64,000 nt of DNA from Serratia quinivorans (GCA_900457075.1 UGYN01000002.1:3658001-3722000), one strand, 5' to 3'. Positions 18,523-28,181 are shown, numbered from the stretch's first letter. A program made the numbers and translations. Notes: generated by a model not told the origin, from the letters alone.

Positions 18523-19257
18523 ATGCTGCATAACATCCGCATTGTTCTGGTAGAAACCTCTCATACCGGTAACATGGGCTCGACCGCCAGAGCCATGAAA
18601 ACCATGGGATTAACCAACCTTTATTTGGTTAATCCGCTGATAAAACCTGATTCTCAGGCGATCGCCCTGGCCGCTGGTGCCAGCGACGTGATCGGCAACG
18701 CCACTATTGTTGACACTCTGGATGACGCCATTGCCGGCTGCAGTCTGGTCGTGGGCACCAGTGCGCGTTCGCGCACCTTGCCGTGGCCGATGCTGGAACC
18801 GCGCGAATGCGGCATCCGCGCCGTGCACGAAGGTGAACATGCGCCGGTAGCGCTGGTGTTCGGCCGTGAACGTGTCGGCCTGACCAATGATGAGCTGCAA
18901 AAGTGCCATTATCATGTCGCCATCCCTGCCAACCCGGATTACAGCTCGTTGAATCTGGCGATGGCGGTGCAAATTCTGGCCTATGAAGTGCGTGTGGCTT
19001 ACCTCGATCGTCAACAGGCAGGCGCGCCGCAACTGGAAGAAACGCCGTATCCGTTGGTGGATGACCTGGAACGCTTCTATCAGCATCTGGAACAAACGCT
19101 GCAGCATAGTGGCTTTATCCGCCCCTCTCATCCGGGGCAGGTCATGAGCCGTTTGCGTCGTTTATTCACCCGTGCGCGGCCGGAAGCTCAAGAGCTGAAT
19201 ATCCTGCGCGGTATGCTGACGTCGATCGAGAAACAGGACAAACATCAAGGTAATTAA
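18523..19257 (+). CDS. trmJ: tRNA Cm32/Um32 methyltransferase TrmJ
   Basis: This SPOUT-class 2'-O-methyltransferase modifies position 32 in the tRNA anticodon loop. The 244-residue protein begins [29 protein letters not shown], the typical start of the family. The knot motifs [13 protein letters not shown] and [14 protein letters not shown] follow, and the charged C-terminal dimer extension ends the protein. It lies immediately before the isc operon as in E. coli, but a 194-base regulated promoter region separates them. Confidence 0.96.
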   Translation: MLHNIRIVLVETSHTGNMGSTARAMKTMGLTNLYLVNPLIKPDSQAIALAAGASDVIGNATIVDTLDDAIAGCSLVVGTSARSRTLPWPMLEPRECGIRAVHEGEHAPVALVFGRERVGLTNDELQKCHYHVAIPANPDYSSLNLAMAVQILAYEVRVAYLDRQQAGAPQLEETPYPLVDDLERFYQHLEQTLQHSGFIRPSHPGQVMSRLRRLFTRARPEAQELNILRGMLTSIEKQDKHQGN

Positions 19258-19357
19258 TTTGATGTGAAATGACGGCTTGCGGTAATAGTATTAGTTATCT
19301 AACGGTTATAATGTGTATTTTATATGCATATTATCTGGCTTAGTCCAAAACGTGCTA

Positions 19358-19382
19358 ATACTTGAGTAAATTACTAGGTTAA
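19358..19382. promoter_or_regulatory. IscR type 1 site (upstream copy)
   Basis: The 25-base element starting ATACTTGAGTAAATTACTAG fits the [2Fe-2S]-IscR type 1 consensus at most positions. It directly abuts a second copy, giving the tandem arrangement known from the E. coli iscR promoter. Confidence 0.75.
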
Positions 19383-19407
19383 ATAGTTGACTGATTTACT
19401 CAGGAAT
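19383..19407. promoter_or_regulatory. IscR type 1 site (downstream copy)
   Basis: The 25-base element starting ATAGTTGACTGATTTACTCA is the better match to the type 1 consensus. It lies 45-69 bases upstream of the iscR ATG, and it overlaps a TTGACT -35-like hexamer. Repression by holo-IscR would give Fe-S feedback control of the whole operon. Confidence 0.83.
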
Positions 19408-19451
19408 GTCAGACTTTCGGCCATGTTTGACCAACAGGTAACCACTTAGCT

Positions 19452-19946
19452 ATGAGACTGACATCCAAAGGCCGTTATGCCGTAACCGCTATGCTTGACG
19501 TGGCATTGCACTCCCAGGAAGGGCCCGTTCCTCTGGCGGATATTTCTGAGCGCCAGGGTATCTCGCTCTCTTATCTGGAACAATTATTCTCCCGTCTGCG
19601 CAAGAATGGCCTGGTGGCCAGCGTACGTGGACCGGGCGGTGGTTATCTGCTGGGCAAAGACGCGAGTGAGATTGCCGTAGGTGCAGTCATCACTGCTGTC
19701 GATGAATCGGTAGACGCAACCCGTTGCCAGGGTAAAGAAGGCTGTCAGGGTGGCGATCGCTGCCTGACCCATACCCTGTGGCGCGATCTGAGCGAGCGCA
19801 TCAGCGGGTTCCTGAACAACATTACGCTGGCTGAACTGGTGAACAACCAGGACGTGCTGGTGGTGGCGGACCGTCAAAACAACGATACCCGTCGCACGGC
19901 CAACGGTCGTCCGCAAGAAACTATCAACGTTAATCTGCGCGCATAA
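19452..19946 (+). CDS. iscR: Fe-S cluster regulator IscR
   Basis: This Rrf2-family winged-helix repressor has 164 residues. The N-terminus [20 protein letters not shown] forms the DNA-binding domain. Three cluster-ligating cysteines sit in [19 protein letters not shown] (about residues 92, 98 and 104). With a bound [2Fe-2S] cluster it represses the isc operon through the two sites just upstream. It is the first gene of iscRSUA-hscBA-fdx-iscX. Confidence 0.98.
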   Translation: MRLTSKGRYAVTAMLDVALHSQEGPVPLADISERQGISLSYLEQLFSRLRKNGLVASVRGPGGGYLLGKDASEIAVGAVITAVDESVDATRCQGKEGCQGGDRCLTHTLWRDLSERISGFLNNITLAELVNNQDVLVVADRQNNDTRRTANGRPQETINVNLRA

Positions 19947-20000
19947 GCAGCTGGCGATATTTTTTTAGTTTTTGGAAGTGATGTACGGAGCACAAGAGCA

Positions 20001-21215
20001 ATGAAATTACCGATTTATCTGGATTACTCAGCAACGACGCCGGTTGATCCGCGCGTTGCTGAGAAAATGATACAATTTTTGACTCTGGACGGGACTTTTG
20101 GTAACCCGGCTTCCCGTTCCCACCGTTTCGGTTGGCAGGCGGAAGAGGCGGTAGATATCGCCCGTAACCAAATTGCTGAACTGGTTGGCGCTGACCCGCG
20201 CGAAATCGTGTTCACTTCCGGAGCCACCGAGTCCGACAACCTGGCGATCAAAGGCGCTGCCAATTTCTATCAAAAGAAAGGCAAGCACATTATCACCAGC
20301 AAAACCGAACACAAAGCCGTGCTGGACACCTGTCGCCAGCTCGAGCGTGAAGGCTTTGAAGTGACCTATCTGGCACCTCAGAGCAACGGTATTATCAGCC
20401 TGCAGGCCCTCGAAGCCGCGATGCGTGAGGACACCATTCTGGTTTCTATCATGCACGTGAACAACGAAATCGGCGTGGTGCAGGATATCGAAGCTATCGG
20501 CGAAATGTGTCGTGCGCGCGGTATCATTTATCACGTTGATGCTACCCAGAGCGTGGGCAAATTGCCTATCGACCTGAGCAAGCTGAAAGTTGATCTGATG
20601 TCTTTCTCCGGCCACAAAATTTATGGCCCGAAAGGCATTGGTGCACTGTACGTGCGTCGTAAGCCACGTATCCGTATCGAAGCCCAAATCCACGGCGGTG
20701 GTCATGAGCGCGGTATGCGTTCCGGTACCCTGCCAGTACACCAGATCGCCGGTATGGGCGAAGCCTACCGTATCGCCAAAGAAGAAATGGCGTCGGAAAT
20801 GGCACGTCTGCGCACGCTGCGCGATCGTCTGTGGAACGGCGTGAAAGATATGGAAGAAGTGTATCTGAACGGCTCGCTGGAGAACGGGGTACCTAACATC
20901 CTGAACGTCAGCTTCAACTATGTTGAAGGCGAGTCGCTGATCATGGCGCTGAAAGACCTGGCCGTATCCTCGGGTTCTGCCTGTACCTCCGCCAGCCTTG
21001 AGCCATCCTACGTGCTGCGCGCGTTGGGCATGACTGACGAATTGGCGCATAGCTCGATCCGTTTCTCTCTGGGGCGTTTCACCACAGAAGAAGAGATCGA
21101 TTACACCATTCAACTGGTGCGTAAATCCATCGGCCGTCTGCGTGACCTGTCTCCACTGTGGGACATGTTCAAGCAGGGCGTGGATATCAACAGCATCGAA
21201 TGGGCACATCATTAA
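20001..21215 (+). CDS. iscS: cysteine desulfurase IscS
   Basis: This PLP enzyme removes sulfur from cysteine as a persulfide and delivers it to IscU, TusA, ThiI and other acceptors. The 404-residue length equals E. coli IscS. The PLP lysine lies in [12 protein letters not shown] (Lys206), and the catalytic cysteine loop is [14 protein letters not shown] (Cys328). The C-terminal [15 protein letters not shown], which docks IscU, is conserved. It is the second gene of the operon. Confidence 0.98.
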   Translation: MKLPIYLDYSATTPVDPRVAEKMIQFLTLDGTFGNPASRSHRFGWQAEEAVDIARNQIAELVGADPREIVFTSGATESDNLAIKGAANFYQKKGKHIITSKTEHKAVLDTCRQLEREGFEVTYLAPQSNGIISLQALEAAMREDTILVSIMHVNNEIGVVQDIEAIGEMCRARGIIYHVDATQSVGKLPIDLSKLKVDLMSFSGHKIYGPKGIGALYVRRKPRIRIEAQIHGGGHERGMRSGTLPVHQIAGMGEAYRIAKEEMASEMARLRTLRDRLWNGVKDMEEVYLNGSLENGVPNILNVSFNYVEGESLIMALKDLAVSSGSACTSASLEPSYVLRALGMTDELAHSSIRFSLGRFTTEEEIDYTIQLVRKSIGRLRDLSPLWDMFKQGVDINSIEWAHH

Positions 21216-21239
21216 TTCTCAGGATTCAGGAGCAAGGTC

Positions 21240-21626
21240 ATGGCTTACAGCGAAAAAGTAATCGATCACTATGAAAACCCGCGTAACGTGGGTTCTTTCG
21301 ACAACGAAGATCCTAGCGTTGGCAGCGGCATGGTGGGTGCACCGGCCTGTGGCGACGTGATGAAGTTGCAGATCAAAGTCAACAATGAAGGTATCATTGA
21401 AGACGCCCGTTTCAAGACTTACGGCTGCGGTTCCGCCATCGCCTCCAGCTCGCTGGTGACCGAATGGATGAAAGGCAAGTCTCTTGATCAGGCCGAAGCG
21501 ATCAAAAACACCCAGATCGCCGAAGAGCTGGAATTACCGCCGGTAAAAATTCACTGCTCAATCCTGGCCGAAGACGCCATTAAAGCAGCGATTGCCGACT
21601 ACAAGAGCAAACACAGCGCCAAGTAA
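21240..21626 (+). CDS. iscU: Fe-S cluster scaffold IscU
   Basis: This 128-residue scaffold assembles [2Fe-2S] clusters. The three ligand cysteines are present in APACGDVMK (with Asp39), YGCGSAIASSS and KIHCSILAEDA. The LPPVK motif recognised by the HscA chaperone precedes the last cysteine. An AGGAG ribosome site sits before the ATG, 24 bases after iscS. Confidence 0.98.
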   Translation: MAYSEKVIDHYENPRNVGSFDNEDPSVGSGMVGAPACGDVMKLQIKVNNEGIIEDARFKTYGCGSAIASSSLVTEWMKGKSLDQAEAIKNTQIAEELELPPVKIHCSILAEDAIKAAIADYKSKHSAK

Positions 21627-21681
21627 TTATTTCTGAGTCATTTAGCCCGGCCTTGGTTGGGCTTTGAAGTGTGAGGTTGTG

Positions 21682-22005
21682 ATGTCAATTACCATGAGCG
21701 ACAGCGCTGCACAGCGCGTTCAGGCATTTATGAATAACCGTGGCAAAGGCCTTGGCCTGCGTCTGGGGGTGAGAACCTCTGGCTGCTCCGGGATGGCGTA
21801 TGTGCTGGAATTTGTTGACGATATGAACGATGACGACATCGTTTTTGAAAACAAAGGCGTTAAGGTGATCATTGACGGCAAGAGCCTGGTCTACCTTGAC
21901 GGCACCGAGCTTGATTTCGTTAAGGAAGGCCTGAACGAAGGCTTCAAGTTCAACAACCCCAATGTCTCAAGCGAGTGTGGCTGCGGCGAAAGTTTCAACG
22001 TCTGA
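21682..22005 (+). CDS. iscA: A-type Fe-S carrier IscA
   Basis: This 107-residue A-type carrier accepts and passes on Fe-S clusters or iron. Its three conserved cysteines are in [10 protein letters not shown] and ECGCGESF at the C-terminus. The start at 21682 ([13 protein letters not shown]) matches the E. coli protein; an in-frame ATG six codons upstream lacks that alignment. Confidence 0.97.
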   Translation: MSITMSDSAAQRVQAFMNNRGKGLGLRLGVRTSGCSGMAYVLEFVDDMNDDDIVFENKGVKVIIDGKSLVYLDGTELDFVKEGLNEGFKFNNPNVSSECGCGESFNV

Positions 22006-22068
22006 CAGTCCATCGTGCTCCCCCGCCAGGTGCGGGGGAACTTCATCCGATAACGCCCAGAGCACGCT

Positions 22069-22590
22069 ATGGATTACTTTACTTTATTCGGGCTGCCAGT
22101 TCGCTATCCCGTGGACGGCAGCCTGCTTGCCTCTCGCTATCAGGATCTGCAGCGCCAATTCCATCCCGATCGTTTTGCAAGTCAGCCAGAACGCGAACGC
22201 CTGATGGCGTTGCAACAGGCAGCGACTATCAATGAAGCCTACCAAACGCTGAAGCACCCATTAAAACGCGCGGAGTATATGCTATCTTTGCACGGCTTTG
22301 ATTTGGGCAACGAGCAGCACACTATGCGTGATACCGCGTTCCTGATGGAACAGTTGGAACTGCGCGAGGAGCTCGACGCCATTGAGCGCAAAGCAGATGC
22401 ACAAACCCAGTTGGCCAGCTTTGGCGCGCGGGTGAACGAGACGGTCAAACAACGCAGCGCTCTGATGATTCAGCAACTCGATAGCCAGCAGTGGATGGAT
22501 GCCGCTGACACCGTGCGTAAGCTGCGTTTTTTGGACAAACTCCAGCAACAGGTTGAACAACTCGAAGAAAAACTGCTGGGTTTTGAGTAA
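22069..22590 (+). CDS. hscB: Fe-S co-chaperone HscB (J-domain)
   Basis: This 173-residue protein has an N-terminal J domain containing the HPD motif ([10 protein letters not shown], about residues 31-40). A C-terminal helical bundle binds IscU. It stimulates the HscA ATPase and delivers IscU to it. The spacing and position between iscA and hscA are conserved. Confidence 0.97.
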   Translation: MDYFTLFGLPVRYPVDGSLLASRYQDLQRQFHPDRFASQPERERLMALQQAATINEAYQTLKHPLKRAEYMLSLHGFDLGNEQHTMRDTAFLMEQLELREELDAIERKADAQTQLASFGARVNETVKQRSALMIQQLDSQQWMDAADTVRKLRFLDKLQQQVEQLEEKLLGFE

Positions 22591-22617
22591 CACATTTTTG
22601 CTTGTGGAAGCTTCAAT

Positions 22618-24468
22618 ATGGCCTTATTACAAATTAGTGAGCCCGGCCTCAGCGCTGCGCCGCACCAGCGCCGTCTGGCTGCCGGTATTGATTTAGGCAC
22701 CACCAACTCTCTGGTCGCCACGGTGCGCAGTGGGCAGGCGGAAACGCTGGCCGACGCCGAGGGCCGCGATTTACTGCCCTCGGTAGTGCATTACCAGGCT
22801 GACACTTTGCGTGTCGGTTGGGATGCGCGCCAACAGGCAGCGCAGGATCCTGCCAATACCATCAGCTCAGTCAAACGTATGATGGGCCGCTCATTGGCCG
22901 ACGTACTGGCGCGTTACCCGAACCTGCCGTATCAGTTTCAGGCCAGCGACAACGGCTTGCCGATGATGCTGACCGCTGCCGGTGCGGTTAACCCGGTAGG
23001 GGTTTCTGCCGATATCCTCAGAGCCCTTGCCGAGCGTGCAAAAACTGCGCTGGAAGGGGATCTGGACGGCGTGGTGATCACCGTTCCTGCTTATTTTGAT
23101 GATGCACAGCGCCAGGGCACCAAAGACGCTGCGCGTCTGGCTGGGCTGCACGTGCTGCGTCTGCTGAACGAACCGACGGCGGCGGCGATTGCCTATGGCC
23201 TGGATTCCGGGCAGGAAGGCATTATCGCGGTGTACGATCTGGGCGGCGGTACCTTTGATATTTCCATTCTGCGGCTGAGCCGTGGGGTGTTTGAAGTGTT
23301 GGCTACCGGCGGGGATTCCGCGCTGGGGGGCGACGACTTTGACCATCTGCTGGCTGACTGGCTGCGTGAACAGGCCGGTGTGGCTGACCGTAGCGATCAC
23401 GGTGTACAGCGCCAACTGCTGGATGCGGCCATCGCGGCCAAAGTTGCACTGAGCGATGCCGACAGTACTGTCGTTGAGATTGCCGGCTGGCAGGGCGAAG
23501 TGACCCGAGCACAGTTTGATGCGCTGATCGCCACTCTGGTGAAACGTACCCTGATGGCCTGCCGCCGTGCGCTGAAAGACGCGGGCGTGAGTGCCGAAGA
23601 AGTGCTGGAAGTGGTCATGGTTGGCGGATCCACCCGCGTGCCTCTGGTGCGTGAGCAGGTGGGCACGTTCTTCGGCCGCACGCCGTTAACTTCGATCGAT
23701 CCGGATAAAGTCGTCGCTATTGGCGCGGCGATCCAGGCGGACATTTTAGTGGGTAACAAGCCTGACAGCGACATGCTGCTGCTGGATGTAATCCCACTTT
23801 CGCTAGGTCTGGAAACCATGGGCGGTCTGGTAGAAAAAGTGATCCCGCGTAACACCACCATTCCGGTGGCGCGTGCGCAAGAGTTCACCACTTTTAAAGA
23901 CGGCCAAAGCGCGATGATGATCCATGTGCTGCAGGGCGAGCGCGAATTGGTGCAGGATTGCCGCTCGCTGGCGCGCTTCTCGCTGCGTGGCTTACCGCCT
24001 CTGCCTGCCGGCGGCGCCCATATTCGCGTTACCTTCCAGGTGGATGCTGATGGCCTGTTAAGCGTCACCGCGATGGAGAAATCCACCGGCGTTGAGGCTT
24101 CAATTCAGGTTAAACCGTCGTATGGTCTGTCCGACGCCGAAATTGCCGGCATGATCAAAGATTCGATGGCCAATGCGCAGAGCGATGTCGGCGCGCGCAT
24201 GCTGGCGGAACAGCGGGTTGAGGCGTCACGGGTGCTGGAAAGCCTGCAGGGCGCACTGGCCAGCGACGCCGCATTGTTGAGCGAAGCAGAAAGCACGGCG
24301 ATCCCCGCGGCGGTAGAAGCTTTGCAACAGGCGACGCAGGGCACCGATCCTGCCGCTATTGAAGCCGCAATAAAAACATTAGATGCACAAACGCAAGACT
24401 TTGCCGCGCGCCGCATGGATGCTTCCATTCGCCGTGCGCTGGCTGGCCATTCTGTGGATGAGGTTTAA
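22618..24468 (+). CDS. hscA: Hsp70-family chaperone HscA
   Basis: This 616-residue specialised Hsp70 uses ATP to promote cluster release from IscU by binding LPPVK. The nucleotide domain has [24 protein letters not shown] and [13 protein letters not shown]. The substrate domain begins near residue 390 ([17 protein letters not shown]). It ends two bases before the fdx start, so the genes are tightly coupled. Confidence 0.98.
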   Translation: MALLQISEPGLSAAPHQRRLAAGIDLGTTNSLVATVRSGQAETLADAEGRDLLPSVVHYQADTLRVGWDARQQAAQDPANTISSVKRMMGRSLADVLARYPNLPYQFQASDNGLPMMLTAAGAVNPVGVSADILRALAERAKTALEGDLDGVVITVPAYFDDAQRQGTKDAARLAGLHVLRLLNEPTAAAIAYGLDSGQEGIIAVYDLGGGTFDISILRLSRGVFEVLATGGDSALGGDDFDHLLADWLREQAGVADRSDHGVQRQLLDAAIAAKVALSDADSTVVEIAGWQGEVTRAQFDALIATLVKRTLMACRRALKDAGVSAEEVLEVVMVGGSTRVPLVREQVGTFFGRTPLTSIDPDKVVAIGAAIQADILVGNKPDSDMLLLDVIPLSLGLETMGGLVEKVIPRNTTIPVARAQEFTTFKDGQSAMMIHVLQGERELVQDCRSLARFSLRGLPPLPAGGAHIRVTFQVDADGLLSVTAMEKSTGVEASIQVKPSYGLSDAEIAGMIKDSMANAQSDVGARMLAEQRVEASRVLESLQGALASDAALLSEAESTAIPAAVEALQQATQGTDPAAIEAAIKTLDAQTQDFAARRMDASIRRALAGHSVDEV

Positions 24469-24470
24469 TC

Positions 24471-24806
24471 ATGCCTAAAATTGTTTTCCTGCCCCATCAA
24501 GATTTATGCCCGGAGGGGGCAGTACTGGAAGCCGAACAAGGGGAGTCAATCCTCAACGTTGCGCTGCGCAACGGTATCGAGATTGAGCATGCCTGTGAGA
24601 AATCCTGCGCCTGCACCACCTGTCACTGCATCGTGCGCGAAGGTTTCGACTCTCTTGAAGAGAGCACTGAACTGGAAGACGACATGCTGGACAAGGCCTG
24701 GGGTCTGGAGCCGGAAAGCCGTCTGAGCTGTCAGGCACTGGTGGCCGACGAAGATTTGGTGGTTGAAATGCCGCGTTATACCGTTAACCACGCGCGTGAA
24801 GGGTGA
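24471..24806 (+). CDS. fdx: isc-type [2Fe-2S] ferredoxin
   Basis: This 111-residue adrenodoxin-type ferredoxin supplies electrons for cluster assembly. Three ligands are in CEKSCACTTCHC, and the fourth is in LSCQALVADEDL near residue 87. It sits after hscA and before iscX as in E. coli. Confidence 0.98.
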   Translation: MPKIVFLPHQDLCPEGAVLEAEQGESILNVALRNGIEIEHACEKSCACTTCHCIVREGFDSLEESTELEDDMLDKAWGLEPESRLSCQALVADEDLVVEMPRYTVNHAREG

Positions 24807-24819
24807 GAGGACAGTAGAA

Positions 24820-25021
24820 ATGGGACTGAAGTGGGACCGACAGCCGTGAAATCGGCGAAGCCCTGTACGACCAATACCCGGATACCGATCCGAAAACCGT
24901 ACGTTTTACCGACATGCATCAGTGGATTTGCGATCTGGAAGATTTTGACGACGATCCACAGGCTTCCAACGAAAAAATACTGGAAGCTGTTCTGCTGGTC
25001 TGGTTAGATGAAGCGGAGTAA
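24820..25021 (+). pseudogene. iscX: IscX (Fe-S assembly accessory protein), single-base frameshift
   Basis: The acidic IscX adaptor binds IscS and frataxin. Read from the ATG at 24820, MGLKW is followed by a stop within 30 bases. Deleting one G from the GGG at 24833-24835 yields [20 protein letters not shown] and a 66-residue protein ending VWLDEAE, the same length as E. coli IscX. The rest of the frame is undamaged, including [20 protein letters not shown] sequencing indel is the simplest explanation. The break is early, so if real it would abolish the protein. Confidence 0.88.
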
Positions 25022-25068
25022 ATAGCGTAACGGGCTGCCATAGGCGGCCCGTTTATTTTGTATCCGAC

Positions 25069-25195
25069 ATACCCGTCGCCTTTCAAGCTGCAGCGTTGTT
25101 GCCTGCACTCACTCCCCCCAGTTACTTACTCAAGTAAGCGCCTGGGGATGAGCGAGCTGGCCGCCTAGCTGCAACTTGAAACTCATAGGGTATAC
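25069..25195. repeat. ERIC element, copy 1 (between iscX and pepB)
   Basis: This 127-base intergenic repeat begins ATACCCGTCGCCTTTCAAG and ends near ATAGGGTATAC. It has the central imperfect palindrome AGTTACTTACTCAAGTAAGCGCCTGGGG typical of enterobacterial ERIC sequences. It is about 85-90% like copy 2 at 26581 and in the same orientation. It lies 65 bases before the pepB start, so it probably sits in the iscX-pepB read-through transcript. Confidence 0.88.
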
Positions 25196-25259
25196 AATAA
25201 AAATCCCCAATAGATTTTGCGCGTGGCGTGAAAATGAAGGGGAAATCCGGAGTAAGGCT

Positions 25260-26556
25260 ATGACAACTGAATTTATGCTGGTAACGCTGTCGAACCAATC
25301 TGCTGACGCTCGCTGGGGCGAGAAAGCGCTGCTGAGCACCGGTGCAGAAGGGATGACCATCCACCTGACCGGCAAAGATAAACTGGGCAGCATTCAACGT
25401 GCGGCCCGTAAGATTGACGGCCAGGGCATCAAGAATGTCAAACTGGCCGGTGACGGCTGGGATCTGGAAAACAGCTGGGCATTCTGGCAGGGCTTCCGTG
25501 GGCCGAAAGGCAAACGCAGTGTCGAATGGGCGCCATTGCCGGAAGCGGAAAGCAAAGAGCTGGAACAGCGCCTGAAGATTGTTGACTGGGTGCGTGACAC
25601 CATCAACATGTCGGCGGAAGAGTTGGGGCCGGAGCAGTTGGCAACTCGCGCGGTTGATCTGATGTGTGACATCGGTTGTGAAGCCGTCAGCTATCGTATT
25701 ACCAAGGGTGAAGATCTGCGTGAGCAAAACTACGCCGGTATTCACACCGTGGGCCGTGGGTCAGATCGTTCACCGGTGCTGTTGGCACTGGATTTCAACC
25801 CGACCGGTAACCCGGAAGCGCCGGTGTTTGCCTGCCTGGTGGGCAAAGGCATCACCTTTGACACCGGTGGCTACAGCCTGAAACAAAGCGCCTTTATGGA
25901 CTCCATGAAGGCGGATATGGGCGGTGCAGCCACCATTACCGGCGCACTGGCGCTGGCAGCGGCTCGCGGTCTGAAACAGCGTGTGAAAACTTTACCTGTG
26001 CTGTGCCGACAACATGGTCAGCGGCAATGCTTTCAAATTGGGTGACATCATCCGTTACCGCAACGGCAAAACCGTTGAGGTGATGAATACCGATGCGGAA
26101 GGGCGTCTGGTGCTGGCCGATGGCCTGATCGATGCGTCCGCGCAGAACCCTCAGTTGATCATCGACTGCGCCACTCTGACCGGTGCGGCGAAAACGGCGG
26201 TGGGTAACGACTATCATGCGCTGTTCAGCTTCGATGACGCCCTGGCGCAAGAGCTGCTGGCCAGTGCGGCGGCTGAGCAAGAGCCATTCTGGCGTCTGCC
26301 GCTGGCTGAATTCCACCGCAGCCAACTGCCGTCCAACTTTGCCGAACTGAACAACGTAGCCGGTCCAGCCTACACGGCGGGTGCCAGTACCGCGGCTGCC
26401 TTCCTGTCGCATTTTGTGACTAACTACCAGCAGGGCTGGTTGCACATTGACTGTTCCGCTACTTACCGCAAAGGTGCAGTAGATCAATGGTCCGCTGGCG
26501 CAACCGGTCTGGGTGTACGTGCCCTGGCCAACCTGCTGCTGAGCAAAGCCAAGTAA
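25260..26556 (+). pseudogene. pepB: peptidase B (M17 leucyl aminopeptidase family), single-base frameshift
   Basis: This M17 metallo-aminopeptidase, joined over one frameshift, encodes about 431 residues; E. coli PepB has 427. The ATG at 25260 has GGAGTAAGG upstream. The frame is intact to [12 protein letters not shown], then breaks at the AAAA at about 25986-25989. With one A fewer it continues [19 protein letters not shown]. Catalytic sequence appears on both sides: [13 protein letters not shown] before, and [14 protein letters not shown] after. ERIC elements flank the gene. Both halves are otherwise intact, so a sequence error is likely. Confidence 0.9.
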
Positions 26557-26580
26557 TTGAATGCCCACCCCGGTGGGCGT

Positions 26581-26707
26581 TATACCCGTCATCTTTCAAG
26601 TTGCAGCGTTGTTACCTGCACTCGCTCACCCCAGTTACTTACTAAAGTAAGCGCCTGGGGATGAGCGAGCTGGGCGCCTAGCTGCAAAATGAAAGCTATA
26701 GGGTATA
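26581..26707. repeat. ERIC element, copy 2 (between pepB and sseB)
   Basis: This 127-base copy begins TATACCCGTCATCTTTCAAG and ends GGGTATA, with the same orientation and core as copy 1. A perfect GC hairpin (GCCCACC / GGTGGGC, 26563-26578) lies just before it and may help end pepB transcription. The pair of direct repeats flanks the whole pepB gene. Confidence 0.88.
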
Positions 26708-26771
26708 GAATGTCGTTTACCCCTCGGGGCCCAGCATGCTGGGCCTCGTTATTTGATTGCTGGAGTTTGCC

Positions 26772-27602
26772 ATGAGTTCTCACCATCACGAAGCCGCCAC
26801 AGGCGAAAACGAACTTGAACGCCTGTTGAAACTGGCGGTGACGGAGCCGGCCCATCGTCCGGCATTCTTTCGTGAACTGCTTGAGGCTACGGTGTTGATC
26901 CTCGGTGACAGCGAACAGGTACAACTCGGTGGAGACATCACGCTGAACGCCGATACGCCGGTGAATATTCAGCATTGGGAAAAGCAGGAAGGCGGCAGTA
27001 TCATCCCGTTTTTCACCTCGGTGGAAGCGCTGCAAAAGGCCGTTGAGGATGAACAGCCCTTCATCGCCATGCCGGCACGGGTCTTATTCGAGATTACGCA
27101 AGGTGCGGATCTGTTCCTCAACCCGAAGGCCGAGTACGGCAAGGAGTTTTATCCTGAAGAGGTGGCAATGCTGCTGGCCACCGGCGGCGTAAGCAAACCG
27201 GCAGAACGCTATATCGACAAGGATACCCAGATCCTGTTGGGCCAACCGGAAGAATATCCGTCGGCGATGGTCGATGCCTTGACCACATTGTTCAGCCAGC
27301 GCAAGCCGGTACGCCGCGCGTTTCTGGCACTGATGCACGATCAGGCGGTCGACGAAAAACCTAATCTGTTGATCGGGCTGGAAGTGGATGGCGAACAAGG
27401 TGATATCGAGACGCTGATCAATGAAGCGGGCAGCGTGGCCAGCGAAACCGCACCTAACGACGAACCGGTGGATTTTTGCCTGGTATCGGAAAAGGAACGT
27501 GGCGTCAGCCATTACCTGATCACCCATACCCAACCCTTCTACCAGCGTCGCTGGGGCAGTTGGTTACGCAACATCATCCCTTCTACCGACAAAACCCAGT
27601 AG
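26772..27602 (+). CDS. sseB: SseB-family protein
   Basis: This 276-residue protein is homologous to E. coli SseB, named as an enhancer of serine sensitivity with sseA and not well understood. Conserved stretches include TEPAHRPAFFRELLE, QHWEKQEGGSIIPFFTSVEALQ, NLLIGLEVDG and PFYQRRWGSWLR. I chose the ATG at 26772 over the upstream TTG at 26757 because it aligns better with homologues. Here sseA, its neighbour in E. coli, is missing and replaced by the hok and nhaC loci. Confidence 0.9.
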   Translation: MSSHHHEAATGENELERLLKLAVTEPAHRPAFFRELLEATVLILGDSEQVQLGGDITLNADTPVNIQHWEKQEGGSIIPFFTSVEALQKAVEDEQPFIAMPARVLFEITQGADLFLNPKAEYGKEFYPEEVAMLLATGGVSKPAERYIDKDTQILLGQPEEYPSAMVDALTTLFSQRKPVRRAFLALMHDQAVDEKPNLLIGLEVDGEQGDIETLINEAGSVASETAPNDEPVDFCLVSEKERGVSHYLITHTQPFYQRRWGSWLRNIIPSTDKTQ

Positions 27603-27643
27603 CCCTGTTTTTGCTGTTGTAAGTTGTATCAGGGTAAAAGAGA

Positions 27644-27669
27644 GCGGCCAACCTCGAAAGGCTGGCCGC
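27644..27669. terminator. hairpin after sseB / distal to hok
   Basis: A GCGGCCA / TGGCCGC stem extended by CCT/AGG encloses a small loop. On the minus strand the hairpin is followed by CTCTCTTTT, so it could be a second terminator for the hok transcript. It could also stabilise the sseB end. Confidence 0.5.
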
Positions 27670-27711
27670 GTACAACAATGGGCGCCGGAAAACCACTGCG
27701 TCGCACCAAAA

Positions 27712-27733
27712 CAGGCGGGGCGAACCCCGCCTT
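27712..27733 (-). terminator. UUCG-capped terminator hairpin of the hok mRNA
   Basis: Read on the minus strand, the perfect stem GGCGGGG / CCCCGCC is capped by TTCG and followed by TGTTTT. It begins 12 bases after the hok stop. This is a very stable RNA hairpin, fitting the long-lived, folded hok messages of the family. Confidence 0.7.
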
Positions 27734-27744
27734 CAGGTTGCCAT

Positions 27745-27897
27745 TTAACGTTGAACGTTACAGGACAACACTGCCGCTACCTCCGTATTTCCCTGTTTAA
27801 ACGTCAGCTCACAAACTGAGCCACGTATAAGCCAGATGAATACCAGGAATGTTACGCATCCTACTGTAAATCCTGGTAAAAACAGTTTTCGCGACAT
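27745..27897 (-). CDS. hok: Hok/Gef-family type I toxin (50 residues)
   Basis: This 50-residue small membrane toxin was found by reading the gap after sseB. It has a hydrophobic N-terminal segment (about residues 5-24, VGCVTFLVFIWLI) and the family signature around RGSVCELTF with Cys-Glu-Leu, then TEVAAV. It aligns end to end with HokC/HokE-type proteins, with a diverged tail SCNVQR. A strong GGAGGG ribosome site lies 6 bases before the ATG; a second in-frame ATG six codons upstream overlaps that site. Hok proteins depolarise the inner membrane when translated. The upstream leader has typical hok/mok sequence (28001-28035). Confidence 0.88.
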   Translation of the reverse strand: MSRKLFLPGFTVGCVTFLVFIWLIRGSVCELTFKQGNTEVAAVLSCNVQR

Positions 27898-27964
27898 GTC
27901 AGCCCTCCGTTGCATTTCTGCGGTTAAGAGGCTACCATGCTGGTGTTGATGCAGTATGGTGAAG

Positions 27965-28035
27965 CCTCATTCTGATTAAGAGTCAGTTTGGGGCTTTCTT
28001 CTTTCTGCTTCCCACCCAGGGCCTGAAGCAGAAAG
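27965..28035 (+). ncRNA. sok: Sok-type antisense RNA and hok/mok leader region (approximate bounds)
   Basis: The minus strand here is the hok leader and closely resembles hok/gef loci, including AAGCAGAAAGAAGAAAGCCCC. In this family the plus strand encodes the short unstable Sok RNA that blocks translation of the overlapping leader frame mok. An 11-base inverted repeat (CTTTCTGCTTC at 28001-28011, GAAGCAGAAAG at 28025-28035) is the expected stem. A 12-codon frame on the minus strand (MRLHHTASTPAW) may be the mok-like leader. The exact ends and the Sok promoter are guesses. Confidence 0.62.
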
Positions 28036-28137
28036 CTTCAAGCGCCCGTCCGCAGTCTAACAGAAGCTTTAATTTCAAAGCTATACCGTCAGGTCGAGGT
28101 AAATTCGTTCAACCATTTCCGCCAGATATCGTTCAAC

Positions 28138-28160
28138 AAAAAGACCCCGTTTGGGGCCTT
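28138..28160 (-). terminator. terminator of the patB-like gene
   Basis: On the minus strand GGCCCCAAACGGGGTC is followed by TTTTTG, 22 bases after the C-S lyase stop. The stem is short (four to six pairs) but GC-only at its core. Confidence 0.65.
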
Positions 28161-28181
28161 TCATACGTCGGTGATTGTGGT

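Noticed and set aside
20028..21212. 394-codon antisense open frame opposite iscS
   Set aside because: Same cause; its translation is rich in His, Gln and Arg without a recognisable fold, and iscS is certain.
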